A DNA stretch of 64,000 nt from Candidatus Tisiphia endosymbiont of Nedyus quadrimaculatus (GTDB taxonomy: Bacteria > Pseudomonadota > Alphaproteobacteria > Rickettsiales > Rickettsiaceae): contig NZ_OZ060452.1 of NCBI RefSeq assembly GCF_964059235.1, forward strand, positions 1,596,744 through 1,660,743, in the 5' to 3' direction. This document shows, in pieces, positions 25,490-36,705 of this stretch. The number at the start of each line of letters is the position of its first letter. Position 1 is the first letter of the stretch. The position numbers and the translations under genes were made by a program. Under the pieces are notes generated by a model that was not told where the DNA came from, did not search any database, and saw only the letters and a list, made by a program, of their open reading frames with translations.

Positions 25490-26887
25490 CTAAAAATTAA
25501 TAGCCCTCTTATCTACAGCTAGAGCCGCCTCTTTTATAGCTTCACTTAGGGTAGGGTGGGCATGGCAAGTTCTCGCTATATCTTCTGAAGAAGCACCAAA
25601 TTCCATAAATGCTACAAGTTCTGCAATCATAGTTCCAGCGCAAGGCCCTATTATATGTGCTCCAAGTACTTTATCAGTTATGCTATCAGCTAATATCTTC
25701 ACCATCCCATCAGTAGAACCTGTGCTTCTCGCCCGACTATTTGCCAAAAATTGAAATTTACCAACTTTGTAATCAATCTTGGCTTCTTTTAATTGTTCTT
25801 CAGTTAAACCAACACTCGCTACTTCTGGCCAAGTATAAATTACACTTGGAATAAGATTATAATTAACATGACCAGCTAGACCCGCCATAATTTCGACGGC
25901 AGCAACAGCTTCTTCTTCTGCTTTATGAGCAAGCATAGGTCCTGCAATTACATCACCAACGGCATAAATATTAGGGATTATTGTTTGGAATTGGCTATTC
26001 ACCGTAATTCTGTTTTGTTTGTCTGTTTGAATTGCTAATTTATCTAGACCTAAATTTGTTGTATGGGCTTTTCTGCCGACAGCTAATAAAACTATATCAG
26101 TAGTAATTTGCTCTACTAAGGAAGCAGATGTTTGTTGTATATTTAAAGTAACTTTTCCTGCTTTTTTTTCAGCAGATAGCACTTTACTATTCAGTCGCAA
26201 TTCAATGGATTGCTTTTGTAGGATTTTGGTAAATTGATTAATAATTTCTTTATCTAAAGCTGGAACAATGCTATCAGCATATTCAATAACCGTTACTTTA
26301 GAACCAAGCCTGTTCCATACCGAACCAAGCTCTAAACCTATATAACCACCGCCAATTACTATCATAGTTTCTGGAACTTTAGGAAGGCTCAAAGCTCCCG
26401 TTGATGAAACTATATATTCCTCATCTACAACAATATTGGGTATTTCAATAATATCAGAGCCAGTAGCAATTAAAATATTCTTAGCCGAAATTGACTCAAC
26501 GGTTTTACCGTTAGTAATTTCCACAAGATTGGCTGAAATAAACTTGGCACTTCCGCTAAATTTAGTGATTTTATTTTTTACAAACAAACTTTCTATACCC
26601 TTACATAAGTCTGACACTACTTGACTTTTTTTAGTCATCATTTTTTGTAAATCAAGTTTGGCTGAGGTCATAATACCAATATCAGCACAATGGTTTGATA
26701 CTTCATTAAATTTTTCAGAAAAATTTAGTAATAGTTTTGAAGGAATACATCCAACATTTAGGCAAGTACCACCAAGCGTTGGCCTTTTTTCTATGCATGC
26801 AACTTTCATACCCAGCTGTGCTGCTCTTATTGCCCCTGTATAACCAGCTGGACCACTACCAATTACTATTAAATCAAATTCTTGCAT
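25490..26887 (-). CDS. lpdA: Dihydrolipoyl dehydrogenase
   Basis: FAD-dependent E3 subunit shared by pyruvate and 2-oxoglutarate dehydrogenases, reoxidising lipoamide with NAD+. From the ATG at 26887 (AAGGAA site upstream) it has 465 residues; the longer frame to 26944 adds an unlikely hydrophobic leader. N-terminal FAD motif DLIVIGSGPAGYTGAIRA, redox disulfide GGTCLNVGCIPSK, NAD-binding GGGYIGLELGSVWNRLG (about 180-196), second FAD contact NIYAVGDVIAGPMLAHKAEEE (about 303-323), and the C-terminal HAHPTLSEA with the catalytic His. It is complete and monocistronic here. Confidence 0.96.
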   Translation of the reverse strand: MQEFDLIVIGSGPAGYTGAIRAAQLGMKVACIEKRPTLGGTCLNVGCIPSKLLLNFSEKFNEVSNHCADIGIMTSAKLDLQKMMTKKSQVVSDLCKGIESLFVKNKITKFSGSAKFISANLVEITNGKTVESISAKNILIATGSDIIEIPNIVVDEEYIVSSTGALSLPKVPETMIVIGGGYIGLELGSVWNRLGSKVTVIEYADSIVPALDKEIINQFTKILQKQSIELRLNSKVLSAEKKAGKVTLNIQQTSASLVEQITTDIVLLAVGRKAHTTNLGLDKLAIQTDKQNRITVNSQFQTIIPNIYAVGDVIAGPMLAHKAEEEAVAAVEIMAGLAGHVNYNLIPSVIYTWPEVASVGLTEEQLKEAKIDYKVGKFQFLANSRARSTGSTDGMVKILADSITDKVLGAHIIGPCAGTMIAELVAFMEFGASSEDIARTCHAHPTLSEAIKEAALAVDKRAINF

Positions 26888-26950
26888 ATATTTTTCCTTA
26901 CTTATAATAATTAATGGCATTATAAACCATAAACATACGAACACTAATAG

Positions 26951-27058
26951 CTAATTTGAATTTAATTCAATTATTTTTGTGGCTTTGCTACTCTGTACTT
27001 CGTCATCTTGAATCAAATAACGAATTAAAACATTAGTATCAATTCCGATTGTATCCAC
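26951..27058 (-). pseudogene. VapC-like PIN-domain toxin, truncated
   Basis: A GTG at 27058, overlapping the antitoxin end by 20 bases, starts VDTIGIDTNVLIRYLIQDD, then EVQSSKATKIIE, the canonical first 30 residues of a PIN nuclease with its first catalytic Asp (IDTNVL). The frame stops at 26951 after 35 residues, so three quarters of the toxin is missing. It is inactive. Confidence 0.65.
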
Positions 27059-27281
27059 TCTTAATGGCTTCATTCATATCTTCGATACTTAATGGTGTTT
27101 TTGGTTTGGGAAGTATTCCTTTTAAATTTTTAACTGGCTTATTAATTGGTGCTACTATAAAAGAGCCATCTTGCATAATGAATTCTAATTTACTGTCAGA
27201 AGATAAGTGTAGCTTGTTTCTAATGTATGATGGGATAGTAACTTGTCCCTTACTTGTAACTGTTGAGCACTGTGCTTTCAT
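27039..27281 (-). CDS. vapB: AbrB/MazE-type antitoxin (VapB-like)
   Basis: An 80-residue protein from the ATG at 27281 (MKAQCSTVTSKGQVTIPSYI). The SKGQVTIPxxIRxxLxL swapped-hairpin AbrB motif is clear at residues 8-26, and the C-terminal part (PKPKTPLSIEDMNEAIKSG) is the toxin-binding tail typical of VapB. The longer frame to 27311 adds an unlikely leader from the neighbouring repeat. The toxin gene that follows is only a stub, so this is probably an orphan antitoxin or a leftover of a decayed addiction module. Confidence 0.75.
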   Translation of the reverse strand: MKAQCSTVTSKGQVTIPSYIRNKLHLSSDSKLEFIMQDGSFIVAPINKPVKNLKGILPKPKTPLSIEDMNEAIKSGYNRN

Positions 27282-27302
27282 AAGATACCATATTATGTAT
27301 AT

Positions 27303-27574
27303 TAACCTCAAGTATTGATGTAAGACATAGGTTTAATAGCCTAGGGTGTCATCCCTGCACCTTCGGATGTCATGTCACCATTATGTCATCCCAGCGAAAG
27401 CTGGGATCTAAAACTACATAACATACCTTCTATGCTACTTTTTAGACCCCTGCCTACGCAGGGGTGACATCCGAAGGAGCTGGGATGACATAATGGCGGC
27501 AGGGGTGACATCACCCCTAATGGCGATAATTACTTGAACCTACTATTAATTTATTACATCAATACTTGAGGTTA
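27303..27574. repeat. MITE-like element family C, copy 4
   Basis: Complete ends TAACCTCAAGTATTGATGTAA and TTACATCAATACTTGAGGTTA (272 bp), enclosing several CATCCCAGCGAAAGCTGGGAT and CCCCTGCCTACGCAGGGG hairpins. It is the best-preserved copy and the reference for the family. Confidence 0.75.
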
Positions 27575-27642
27575 TATTAGTTATGATTATTATAATAATG
27601 TAAGGAGAAAGTAAGAGCAAGCTATAAATGCTTATTTTCCTA

Positions 27643-28398
27643 CTATTTTAAATTATAAGTTGTTTTTATACTATTCTTACTAGGAGAGGCAATGAAGCTA
27701 ATTATATTAATTTGTTCGGTAAAAGTGTTAGTATCATTGCTTAGAATAGAAAGCATTTGCTTCGATATCATGTTATGAGAGTTTTTTAATAATGCTCCAG
27801 ATTCTCCAATATTTTTTAATTCTCTAATGAAATCTAAAGGGCTTTTATAGCTCAGCTGAATATTTTCATAATCAACGATAATTTCTGTGAATCCTGCCTG
27901 TCCTAGTAAAGGTGTTACGTGGTCAAAATGGATAAAAGGGGAAACATGTTGAAAGTGAGGGCGACTTAATGCTATTTCAGCTTCAATGAATTTCATTCGT
28001 AGTTCTTTTAGGCTGTTACCACCGATAAAATTACCAATAAATAGACCATTTGGTTTTAAAATACGTTTTATCTGTAACAGAAAATTTTGTACATCATTGA
28101 TCCAGTGTAAACCCAAGGAAAAAGTTATTAGGTCAAAACTAGCTGCCTTAAATGGTAAGTTTTCTTCATCAACTAGTAATTTGGGAGTATGGTCAAACGA
28201 TTGTAACATAACATTTGATGCACTAGCCGCTACAATTATAGCATAGTTATAGTTCTGCACTAATAGTTTAGTTAGTATACCAGTACGACATTCTAAATCT
28301 AAAATATCAGGAAATTCTTTATCAATAATATTTAGACGCTCAATAATATCGAATGCTGCATATTTAAAGAACGAACACTCAGCGATATTATCCACCAC
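27643..28398 (-). CDS. SAM-dependent methyltransferase (NDUFAF5/BioC-like)
   Basis: A class I methyltransferase, 251 residues from the GTG at 28398. The SAM-binding strand ILDLECRTGILTKLL (about 32-46) has Glu-Cys-Arg-Thr-Gly where GxGxG is usual; motifs LLVDEENLPFKAASFDLITFSLGLHWIND (about 75-103) and LKPNGLFIGNFIGGNSLKELR (about 113-133) are those of the NDUFAF5/BioC group, which acts in complex I assembly or biotin synthesis. The frame stays open upstream through IIFDREKLKSNRNKV, which resembles homologue N-termini, to rare ATT or ATA codons at 28440 and 28437 next to a GAGGTAAC site. The true start may therefore be there, 8 bp after the transglycosylase stop. Confidence 0.75.
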   Translation of the reverse strand: MVDNIAECSFFKYAAFDIIERLNIIDKEFPDILDLECRTGILTKLLVQNYNYAIIVAASASNVMLQSFDHTPKLLVDEENLPFKAASFDLITFSLGLHWINDVQNFLLQIKRILKPNGLFIGNFIGGNSLKELRMKFIEAEIALSRPHFQHVSPFIHFDHVTPLLGQAGFTEIIVDYENIQLSYKSPLDFIRELKNIGESGALLKNSHNMISKQMLSILSNDTNTFTEQINIISFIASPSKNSIKTTYNLK

Positions 28399-28448
28399 TT
28401 TGTTACGATTAGATTTTAACTTCTCACGATCAAATATAATTGTTACCT

Positions 28449-29174
28449 CTAGCTAGCTCTTGGTAATACTACCATAATATTACTCTTATATTTCCTAATA
28501 TTACTTTCAAATGAAGCTCTCTGTTTATTCCTCAAAAACATGTTTGTTGGTAGAGTAGGTGTATTATTATAATAATTGTACCCACTATACATGTTAATAG
28601 AGTTTTTATACAAGTCCATATTGTTAGCAATTTTGATAACATCTTGTTTATATCTAGAGCCAAACTCATGAGTGGCTGAATGGTAATGAGCAATTGCTTT
28701 GTGCCAACTACCTAACTGATCATATTTAGCTTTTAGGAATTTAGCACCATAGGCGACATTTTTCTTAGGATCAAAAGCTTGATTTAAAGAGTTAAATGCA
28801 TTTAAATGATGTTTTAAGTTGATTTGCATACATCCTACATCAATATTTTCTTTGCCTTGCATAATTTGTTTTTTTACAAATGATATTGCCTCTTTTTTAG
28901 TATTAAAATAATAGCCTTTACCTTCAACATTGACAGTCCAAGGCCAAACCACTTTAATTTTATATTCAGTATGTTTTTTGCCAGATTCTTTTAAAGCTAT
29001 CGAGTGTAACGTATTAGGAGGAATTTTGTGTACCTTTTCAAAGTAAGGAAACATCCTTGAGCATTTATGTGATTCAGCAATTTCTATGTCTATATTAGCA
29101 TATGCCATATTAACATATGAACATAACGGAAAAAGAAACAATAAATATAGGGCTAATATTGACCTAATGGACAT
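28449..29174 (-). CDS. Lytic transglycosylase (SLT domain), secreted to the periplasm
   Basis: A 241-residue protein with a clear Sec signal peptide (MSIRSILALYLLFLFPLCSYVNMAYA, cleavage near AYA-NI). The SLT domain follows: PPNTLHSIALKESGKKH with the catalytic Glu (about residue 63), ENIDVGCMQINLKHH (about 112-126), DPKKNVAYGAKFLKAKYDQLGSW and AIAHYHSATH. It cleaves peptidoglycan between MurNAc and GlcNAc, for wall turnover or to open the wall for a secretion apparatus; single-domain SLT proteins like this are often linked with type IV secretion. The methyltransferase follows within 10 bp if its upstream start is used. Confidence 0.85.
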   Translation of the reverse strand: MSIRSILALYLLFLFPLCSYVNMAYANIDIEIAESHKCSRMFPYFEKVHKIPPNTLHSIALKESGKKHTEYKIKVVWPWTVNVEGKGYYFNTKKEAISFVKKQIMQGKENIDVGCMQINLKHHLNAFNSLNQAFDPKKNVAYGAKFLKAKYDQLGSWHKAIAHYHSATHEFGSRYKQDVIKIANNMDLYKNSINMYSGYNYYNNTPTLPTNMFLRNKQRASFESNIRKYKSNIMVVLPRAS

Positions 29175-29351
29175 AATATTATCATTTTACTTTATCTTTT
29201 GTAGCATATTAAAAATTTTCCCACAAGGCAAGTTATGTCTCGTTTTTACAGGACAATTTAAAAGTCGCGATCAATAGTTGATTTAAATATAAATTTAGCC
29301 ACTTTTGATGTCATTCCCGCTTTTAGCTAAGATAACATTAACATATCGCTA

Positions 29352-29560
29352 ATACCATTTCCCATTATTAACTACGCTAATACTACAGCTGTAGTTACTA
29401 CCCAAAGCTGTCATTCCCGCACAGGTAGCGGAATCTAAAAAAATAGCCTAAAAGACTATTAAACATTATTAGATCCTAGCTTTCGCTGGGATGACATCGT
29501 TTTGACATTAGTACTACAACTGTAGTGCTAAATAGCGTAGTTAATAATGGGAAATAGTAT
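29352..29560. repeat. MITE-like element family F, copy 1
   Basis: 209 bp with inverted ends ATACCATTTCCCATTATTAA / TTAATAATGGGAAATAGTAT, an inner ACTACAGCTGTAGT palindrome and a CCCAGCGAAAGCTAGGATC-like hairpin. A second copy is at 43755-43961 and a right-end scrap at about 23628-23676. The rest of 29175-29738 holds no gene I can see. Confidence 0.75.
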
Positions 29561-29738
29561 AAAACCTTTTTGGGTTAGTTATATATCCTATAATTTTGTC
29601 ACATAAATATTTTGTTAATAGAAAAATATGCTTATTTTCATTGACTTTATTGCCATAGAGCTTTAAAAGATTGTTTGGCTTCAGTACATTATCGATGTTA
29701 AATAGTGTTAGTCTTTAGGTAATTTTTTGTATAAAATA

Positions 29739-31241
29739 ATGTTACCATTCAAAAGTATTTTTGCTAAAATTCAGGAAATCATTTGGCCTATAGAAAGAGA
29801 GGAATTGAAACTTTTTTTGCCTATGGCATTAATGATGCTGTGTATTCTTTTTAATTTTGGAACACTTAGATCCGTTAAAGACGGATTAGTTATACCATCA
29901 ATAGGAGCAGAAGTTATTAGTTTTTTAAAACTTTGGTTTGTTCTTCCTTCCTCTATATTATTTACTATAATATATGTAAAACTTAGTAATCACATACGTT
30001 TTGAATATATTTTTTATATAGTAATTTCGAGTTTTTTGCTTTTTTTCCTAATATTTGCTTATATCATTTACCCTAATCAGGAGTTTTATCATCCAAATGC
30101 TGAGCAGGTAGAACATTTAGTATCATTATATCCTAATTTTCGATGGTTTATCAAGATAATGGGTAAGTGGAGTTATGCTCTCATGTATGTTTGTGCAGAA
30201 TTATGGAGTGCAGTAATTATTAATCTAATGTTTTGGCAATTTGCTAATAATATTTTTGATACCAGTAAAGCGAAACGTTTCTATCCAATTTTAGGAATGG
30301 TAGGTAATGTTGGTCTGATTTTAGCTGGCAATGTATTAGTAGCTTTCTCAAATGTACGAGGGGTAGTCGATGCTCAAGTTATAATAAATGAAGATTTACA
30401 ATATAATTCAGAACTAATGCTACAACCTGTTATTTCTATAATAGTGTTTGTCGGTATAATTTCCATGGTGTTATTTAGGTTAATTAATTATCTTATTTTG
30501 AATGACGAGGTGCTAAAGGCTGATTTCCAAATAGTTCAAATACAGGCAAAAACTTCCTTATCACTTATGGATAGTATAAGGTTGGTTATTAACTCAAAAT
30601 ATATTGGACGCATTGCTTTATTGATAATTTGTTATGCACTACTAATTAATGTAGTGGAAGGTCCGTGGAAAGCTAAGGTAAGGGAGCTTAATCCCAATAC
30701 GTTAGATTATATACATTTTATGGGTAGGTTTAATATTTGGATGGGAATTTCCTGCGTTACTTTTATGATAGTTGGTAGTAATGTGATTAGGAAATTTACT
30801 TGGTTAATTTCAGCATTATTAACACCCTTAATGTTTTTGATAACTGGCTTAATGTTTTTTATCTTTGTTATTTTTTCAGAATATATAAGTTTTGGTATAA
30901 AAGACTTTAATCCAATTTATGCGGCTGTAATTATCGGAGGAGTGCAAAATATTTTAAGTAAATCAACTAAATATTCGTTATTTGATTCAACAAAGGAAAT
31001 GGCATATATTCCTTTATCATTAGAACTTCGAACAAAAGGTAAAGCTGCTGTTGAGGTTATTGGTATTAAATTTGGTAAGTCCTTAGGAGCTTTTATCCAG
31101 TCTTTTATATTTATTATGGTGCCTACTGCCACATGTGATTCAATAGTAGTTTATTTACTAGTAATTTTTATTATTATAGTTATTTTGTGGTTTTGGGATA
31201 TAGTACAACTAAATCGTGAATATGTGAAGTTATGTAATTAG
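29739..31241 (+). CDS. tlc: ATP/ADP translocase family protein (Tlc)
   Basis: Nucleotide transporter of the rickettsial/chlamydial/plastid NTT family, 500 residues from the ATG at 29739, with about twelve membrane helices. Family motifs: ELKLFLPMALMMLCILFNFGTLRSVKDGLV near the start, RFYPILGMVGNVGLILAGN, NVVEGPWKAKVRELNPN, and DSTKEMAYIPLSLELRTKGKAAVEVIG near the end. Family members exchange bacterial ADP for host ATP or import other nucleotides. Rickettsia has up to five paralogues; by overall sequence this resembles those beginning MLPPK.., not obviously the ATP-specific Tlc1, so I do not assign the substrate. A TTG at 29727 is an alternative start. The next gene begins one base after the stop. 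Confidence 0.9.
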   Translation: MLPFKSIFAKIQEIIWPIEREELKLFLPMALMMLCILFNFGTLRSVKDGLVIPSIGAEVISFLKLWFVLPSSILFTIIYVKLSNHIRFEYIFYIVISSFLLFFLIFAYIIYPNQEFYHPNAEQVEHLVSLYPNFRWFIKIMGKWSYALMYVCAELWSAVIINLMFWQFANNIFDTSKAKRFYPILGMVGNVGLILAGNVLVAFSNVRGVVDAQVIINEDLQYNSELMLQPVISIIVFVGIISMVLFRLINYLILNDEVLKADFQIVQIQAKTSLSLMDSIRLVINSKYIGRIALLIICYALLINVVEGPWKAKVRELNPNTLDYIHFMGRFNIWMGISCVTFMIVGSNVIRKFTWLISALLTPLMFLITGLMFFIFVIFSEYISFGIKDFNPIYAAVIIGGVQNILSKSTKYSLFDSTKEMAYIPLSLELRTKGKAAVEVIGIKFGKSLGAFIQSFIFIMVPTATCDSIVVYLLVIFIIIVILWFWDIVQLNREYVKLCN

Positions 31242-31242
31242 C

Positions 31243-32910
31243 ATGCGAAAAAAGTTAATATATATATCAGTTATAATTGCTGTAATCCTATTGATTTATA
31301 CCATCTCATGGTTGATAATTATTACTTCTGTAGCTAGTAAGATTAATGGGCAATATAGTAACCGTTACATCGCTGCTAATTCGATAGATAGTGAACAAAA
31401 ATATTTCATTAAATTTAATAAAGTTGCTAGCTATGGTTTTCCGTTTAAATTTGCCTTGCAAGTAATTGGTTGGCATGAAGAGGGAGAGAATAGTATAATT
31501 GAATTTAATTCCCCGATTTATATAGGTTATGATTTACTGAAACAGGCTTGCTTTGTTAGTTATTCTGGTAACGCAACAGGTCGCTATAAACCTATTGAGT
31601 TGGGATTTGGTGCAAAATTCGAAAGTGGTAATTATTCTTTTATAGCAAAAATTCCTTTAAGCTTTAAGTTACTTAAGATTTTTATACAAAAAAAAGATCC
31701 GTTTGAAATTATAAATTTTATAAAAAAGTTGGAATTAACATCTGACAAGACAAAAATTTTTGATTTAGTTGACGGGCAGAAACTATATGATGAAGATCAT
31801 ACCATTATTTCATTTTCACTAGAAAGGAATAAATACTATACTGATATAGAAGATTTTAAAAATAATGTGCCACAAAAATTAAATATCGCGTATACAACAA
31901 AGATATTAGAAAGTAATATTATAAACAGAAGAATACCAGCTGGTATTTTGTTATATAGATTTGCTTGGCCGATGCCTTTTAGTTTTGAAGGTAAGTTTTA
32001 TATAAAAACTAATAAATCTTTATATAGTGACTTTGCTAAAGATTTAGAAATAAAAATGATATCAAGCAAGTTTTCAAGTAGTATCCAAGAATCTTTGACT
32101 ACTTTATTGTATCAAAGTAAAGTAGAAGAAGATAGTGAGGATAGTCATCTTAAAGTTGAATCAAAAATTGATTTGAAGCCAGGATTTTCCGATAATATAT
32201 TGAATTCTATACAGTACTTATTGTCATATGTATCGCTACTCCCTAATAGTTCATCTTTAATAGAAGAATTACAGTATATTAACAGTAATAAAGATAAATT
32301 CAACTTGACTGAATTAGAGAACCATCAATATATTTTTGATTTAGATATAAATTTTTTTGCTAGAAAAAAAGATATAATGAGGGCTCAAATAAATAATCTT
32401 AGTTTGTTTTCTAATAATACCGGATTTCGATTATCAAGCGAATGCAGGCTAGATGCATTTAGAAAATTTGATATTAAGGGGCTTGTTGTCTTCAATAATT
32501 ATTTAAAGGCAACGGATCTTATAACCAATTATTTCTTTAACTTGGGTAGGTTTAAAACATTCTCAGAAGATAGTCGTATTGTATACAAAGAAGGTACGAA
32601 GTATTTTTTAAGAACCATATCAGATCATCCTGATTCTAACTCAGGTGACATAAGTTTTGAGTATAAATTAGATTCAAGTAATATAGAAAAAGGCAAAATA
32701 GGCTCCGTAGACTTTAATAAATTTTTGCCATTATATTATCTAGCATTATACAAAAAAGCCTCGGAAAAAATACATATTGGTGATAATGTAACAAAAAGGA
32801 TACAAGAACTAGTACCTGATTTTAATGAGCATCATTCATTGTTAAAACAATTAATGATCCAGCCTTTTTTGGAGGTTGATAGTGATGTTTGGCAGGAAAT
32901 CATAAAATAA
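31243..32910 (+). CDS. DUF2125-like membrane-anchored protein
   Basis: A 555-residue protein with one N-terminal hydrophobic helix (residues 5-32, IYISVIIAVILLIYTISWLIIIT) and a long soluble part that should face the periplasm. The SYGFPFKFALQVIGW segment (about 65-80) fits the DUF2125 family of alphaproteobacteria, whose function is unknown. The rest is beta-rich by composition and has no catalytic motif I know. It starts one base after the tlc stop, so the two genes are almost surely co-transcribed; a common role at the envelope is inference. A family E hairpin 7 bp after the stop probably ends the transcript. Confidence 0.65.
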   Translation: MRKKLIYISVIIAVILLIYTISWLIIITSVASKINGQYSNRYIAANSIDSEQKYFIKFNKVASYGFPFKFALQVIGWHEEGENSIIEFNSPIYIGYDLLKQACFVSYSGNATGRYKPIELGFGAKFESGNYSFIAKIPLSFKLLKIFIQKKDPFEIINFIKKLELTSDKTKIFDLVDGQKLYDEDHTIISFSLERNKYYTDIEDFKNNVPQKLNIAYTTKILESNIINRRIPAGILLYRFAWPMPFSFEGKFYIKTNKSLYSDFAKDLEIKMISSKFSSSIQESLTTLLYQSKVEEDSEDSHLKVESKIDLKPGFSDNILNSIQYLLSYVSLLPNSSSLIEELQYINSNKDKFNLTELENHQYIFDLDINFFARKKDIMRAQINNLSLFSNNTGFRLSSECRLDAFRKFDIKGLVVFNNYLKATDLITNYFFNLGRFKTFSEDSRIVYKEGTKYFLRTISDHPDSNSGDISFEYKLDSSNIEKGKIGSVDFNKFLPLYYLALYKKASEKIHIGDNVTKRIQELVPDFNEHHSLLKQLMIQPFLEVDSDVWQEIIK

Positions 32911-32916
32911 CAAAGC

Positions 32917-32961
32917 CAGTTCGATATAAGAATTAATAATTCTTATATCGAACTGAGGTTA
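32917..32961. repeat. Family E hairpin, copy 2
   Basis: CAGTTCGATATAAGAATTA with its exact mirror (19 bp arms) and the tail AGGTTA. With its flank CAAAGC it is the reverse complement of the copy at 40136-40187. It lies between the DUF2125-like gene and the prenyl synthase and may terminate transcription. Confidence 0.8.
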
Positions 32962-32982
32962 AAATAGCATTAGAGATGTAAA

Positions 32983-33966
32983 TTGGATACTATAAAAATA
33001 ATACATAAAGATTTAGCAGTAGAACTGTCTAGCTTAAATAAACTTATTATGACCCACTTAGATGCCAAAGAACAACTAGTTGGCGTAATAGGTAAATATT
33101 TACTGGAATTTGGTGGCAAGAGAATCCGGCCATTACTAACAATTTTAACTAGTAAAATGTTTGGTTATGTCGGTGAAGATAATATAAAACTTGCTGGGGC
33201 TGTAGAATTTATTCATGCAGCAACTTTACTTCATGACGATGTAGTAGATGAAAGTACAATGAGAAGATCCAAATCTACTGCTAACGTTGTTTGGGGGAGT
33301 AAGGCTAGTATTCTAGTTGGAGATTTTTTATTTAGTCAATCATTTCAGCTAATGGTAGATACCAAATCTGTTAAAGCTATGAAATCTTTATCAAGAGCTG
33401 CAGCAATTATATCAGAAGGTGAAGTTTCTCAGCTTGTGAAATTGAATCAGCGGAGAATTATTGACGAAACAGAATATAATGAAATAATTATGGCTAAAAC
33501 TGCAGAGTTATTTGGAGTATCTTGTGAAGTAGGAGCAATTATTTCTAGTCAATCTAACGAGATATGTGAAAATTTGCAAAATTTTGGTAGATATTTAGGA
33601 AATATTTTCCAAATTATTGATGATTTATTTGATTATTTAGGGAATAGTCATGATATTGGCAAGAATATAGGTGATGATTTTTTAGAAGGAAAAATAACTC
33701 TACCCCTAATCTTTTTATATAAGAAGCTTGATGATACCGGGCAATTAAAAGTTCAAAAAATGATTAAGGCGGATAATAGATATGAGAGTGAATTTGAGAT
33801 AATACGGAGTTTGATGGTACAACATGGTATTAAGCAACAAATTATCGACCATCTAGCAAATATTAAAAATGAGGCTAGTAATTTATTAGAGCAAATCCCT
33901 ATACAGAATATTTATAAAGATCATTTAGCTTCTTTACTAGAATTTACTTTAAATAGGTCTTATTAG
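32983..33966 (+). CDS. ispB: Polyprenyl (octaprenyl-type) diphosphate synthase
   Basis: Trans-prenyltransferase that makes the side chain of ubiquinone from IPP and a shorter allylic diphosphate. 327 residues. The first Asp-rich motif is LLHDDVVDEST (about residues 82-92), GGKRIRPLLTILTSKMFG precedes it, and the second Asp-rich motif is IIDDLFDYLG (about 211-220); KNIGDDFLEGKITLPLIFL follows. The start codon is TTG at 32983 (MDTIKIIHKD), with GAG upstream; no ATG gives a full N-terminus. It is complete. Confidence 0.92.
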   Translation: MDTIKIIHKDLAVELSSLNKLIMTHLDAKEQLVGVIGKYLLEFGGKRIRPLLTILTSKMFGYVGEDNIKLAGAVEFIHAATLLHDDVVDESTMRRSKSTANVVWGSKASILVGDFLFSQSFQLMVDTKSVKAMKSLSRAAAIISEGEVSQLVKLNQRRIIDETEYNEIIMAKTAELFGVSCEVGAIISSQSNEICENLQNFGRYLGNIFQIIDDLFDYLGNSHDIGKNIGDDFLEGKITLPLIFLYKKLDDTGQLKVQKMIKADNRYESEFEIIRSLMVQHGIKQQIIDHLANIKNEASNLLEQIPIQNIYKDHLASLLEFTLNRSY

Positions 33967-33998
33967 GCTATGTTACCAAGATTTATGCGATAATAATA

Positions 33999-34325
33999 AT
34001 TTAACCTGAGTTCGATATAACATTACCGTATCCTCATATGCATAGTACATTTTTTGTATAATCGTCATCGCGAGACACCTTTAGGTGTCGTGGCGATCTA
34101 GTAAAGTGAGGCGTAATACTGCATAAAGATTGCCACGTCGCTGCTGTTGCAGCTCCTCGCAATGACGATTGTGGTATCTGTAGGTGCGATTACACAAAAA
34201 ATGTACTATGCCTCATATGTCATACCCAACCTCGATGTCATTCCAGCGTAGGCGGGAATCCATAATATATAATAGCCTTTGCAGGTTGTTTTTTGGATTC
34301 CCGCCGTTGCTGAGAATGACATCGG
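33999..34325. repeat. Repeat-filled gap before ligA
   Basis: Contains half of a family E arm (AACCTGAGTTCGATATAAC at about 34001), a family G palindrome at 34063-34167 (CGTCATCGCGAGACACC.. CTCCTCGCAATGACG) and CATTCCAGCGTAGGCGGGAATCC.. GGATTCCCGCCGTTGCTGAGAATGAC hairpins at about 34238-34322. No gene is visible. Confidence 0.65.
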
Positions 34326-34333
34326 GCTATTAA

Positions 34334-36592
<2,259 letters not shown>

Positions 36593-36601
36593 AGTATACT
36601 C

Positions 36602-36705
36602 GATGAAAATCAACAATTGCTTTGTCGTTGTCCAAGACCTGCGGTACTCACGTACTAATGTACGCTGTGCTCCTCGGCTTGGACACTCCTAGCACTTATT
36701 GATTT
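36602..36705. repeat. Palindromic element at the ligA-fmt junction
   Basis: Imperfect inverted ends GATGAAAATCAACAATTGCT and ..TTATTGATTTTGATCTTCGTC around CTCACGTACTAATGTACGCT and a TCCAAG..CTTGGA stem. It lies between the convergent genes ligA and fmt and encodes the last residues of Fmt (DEDQNQ). Confidence 0.65.
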
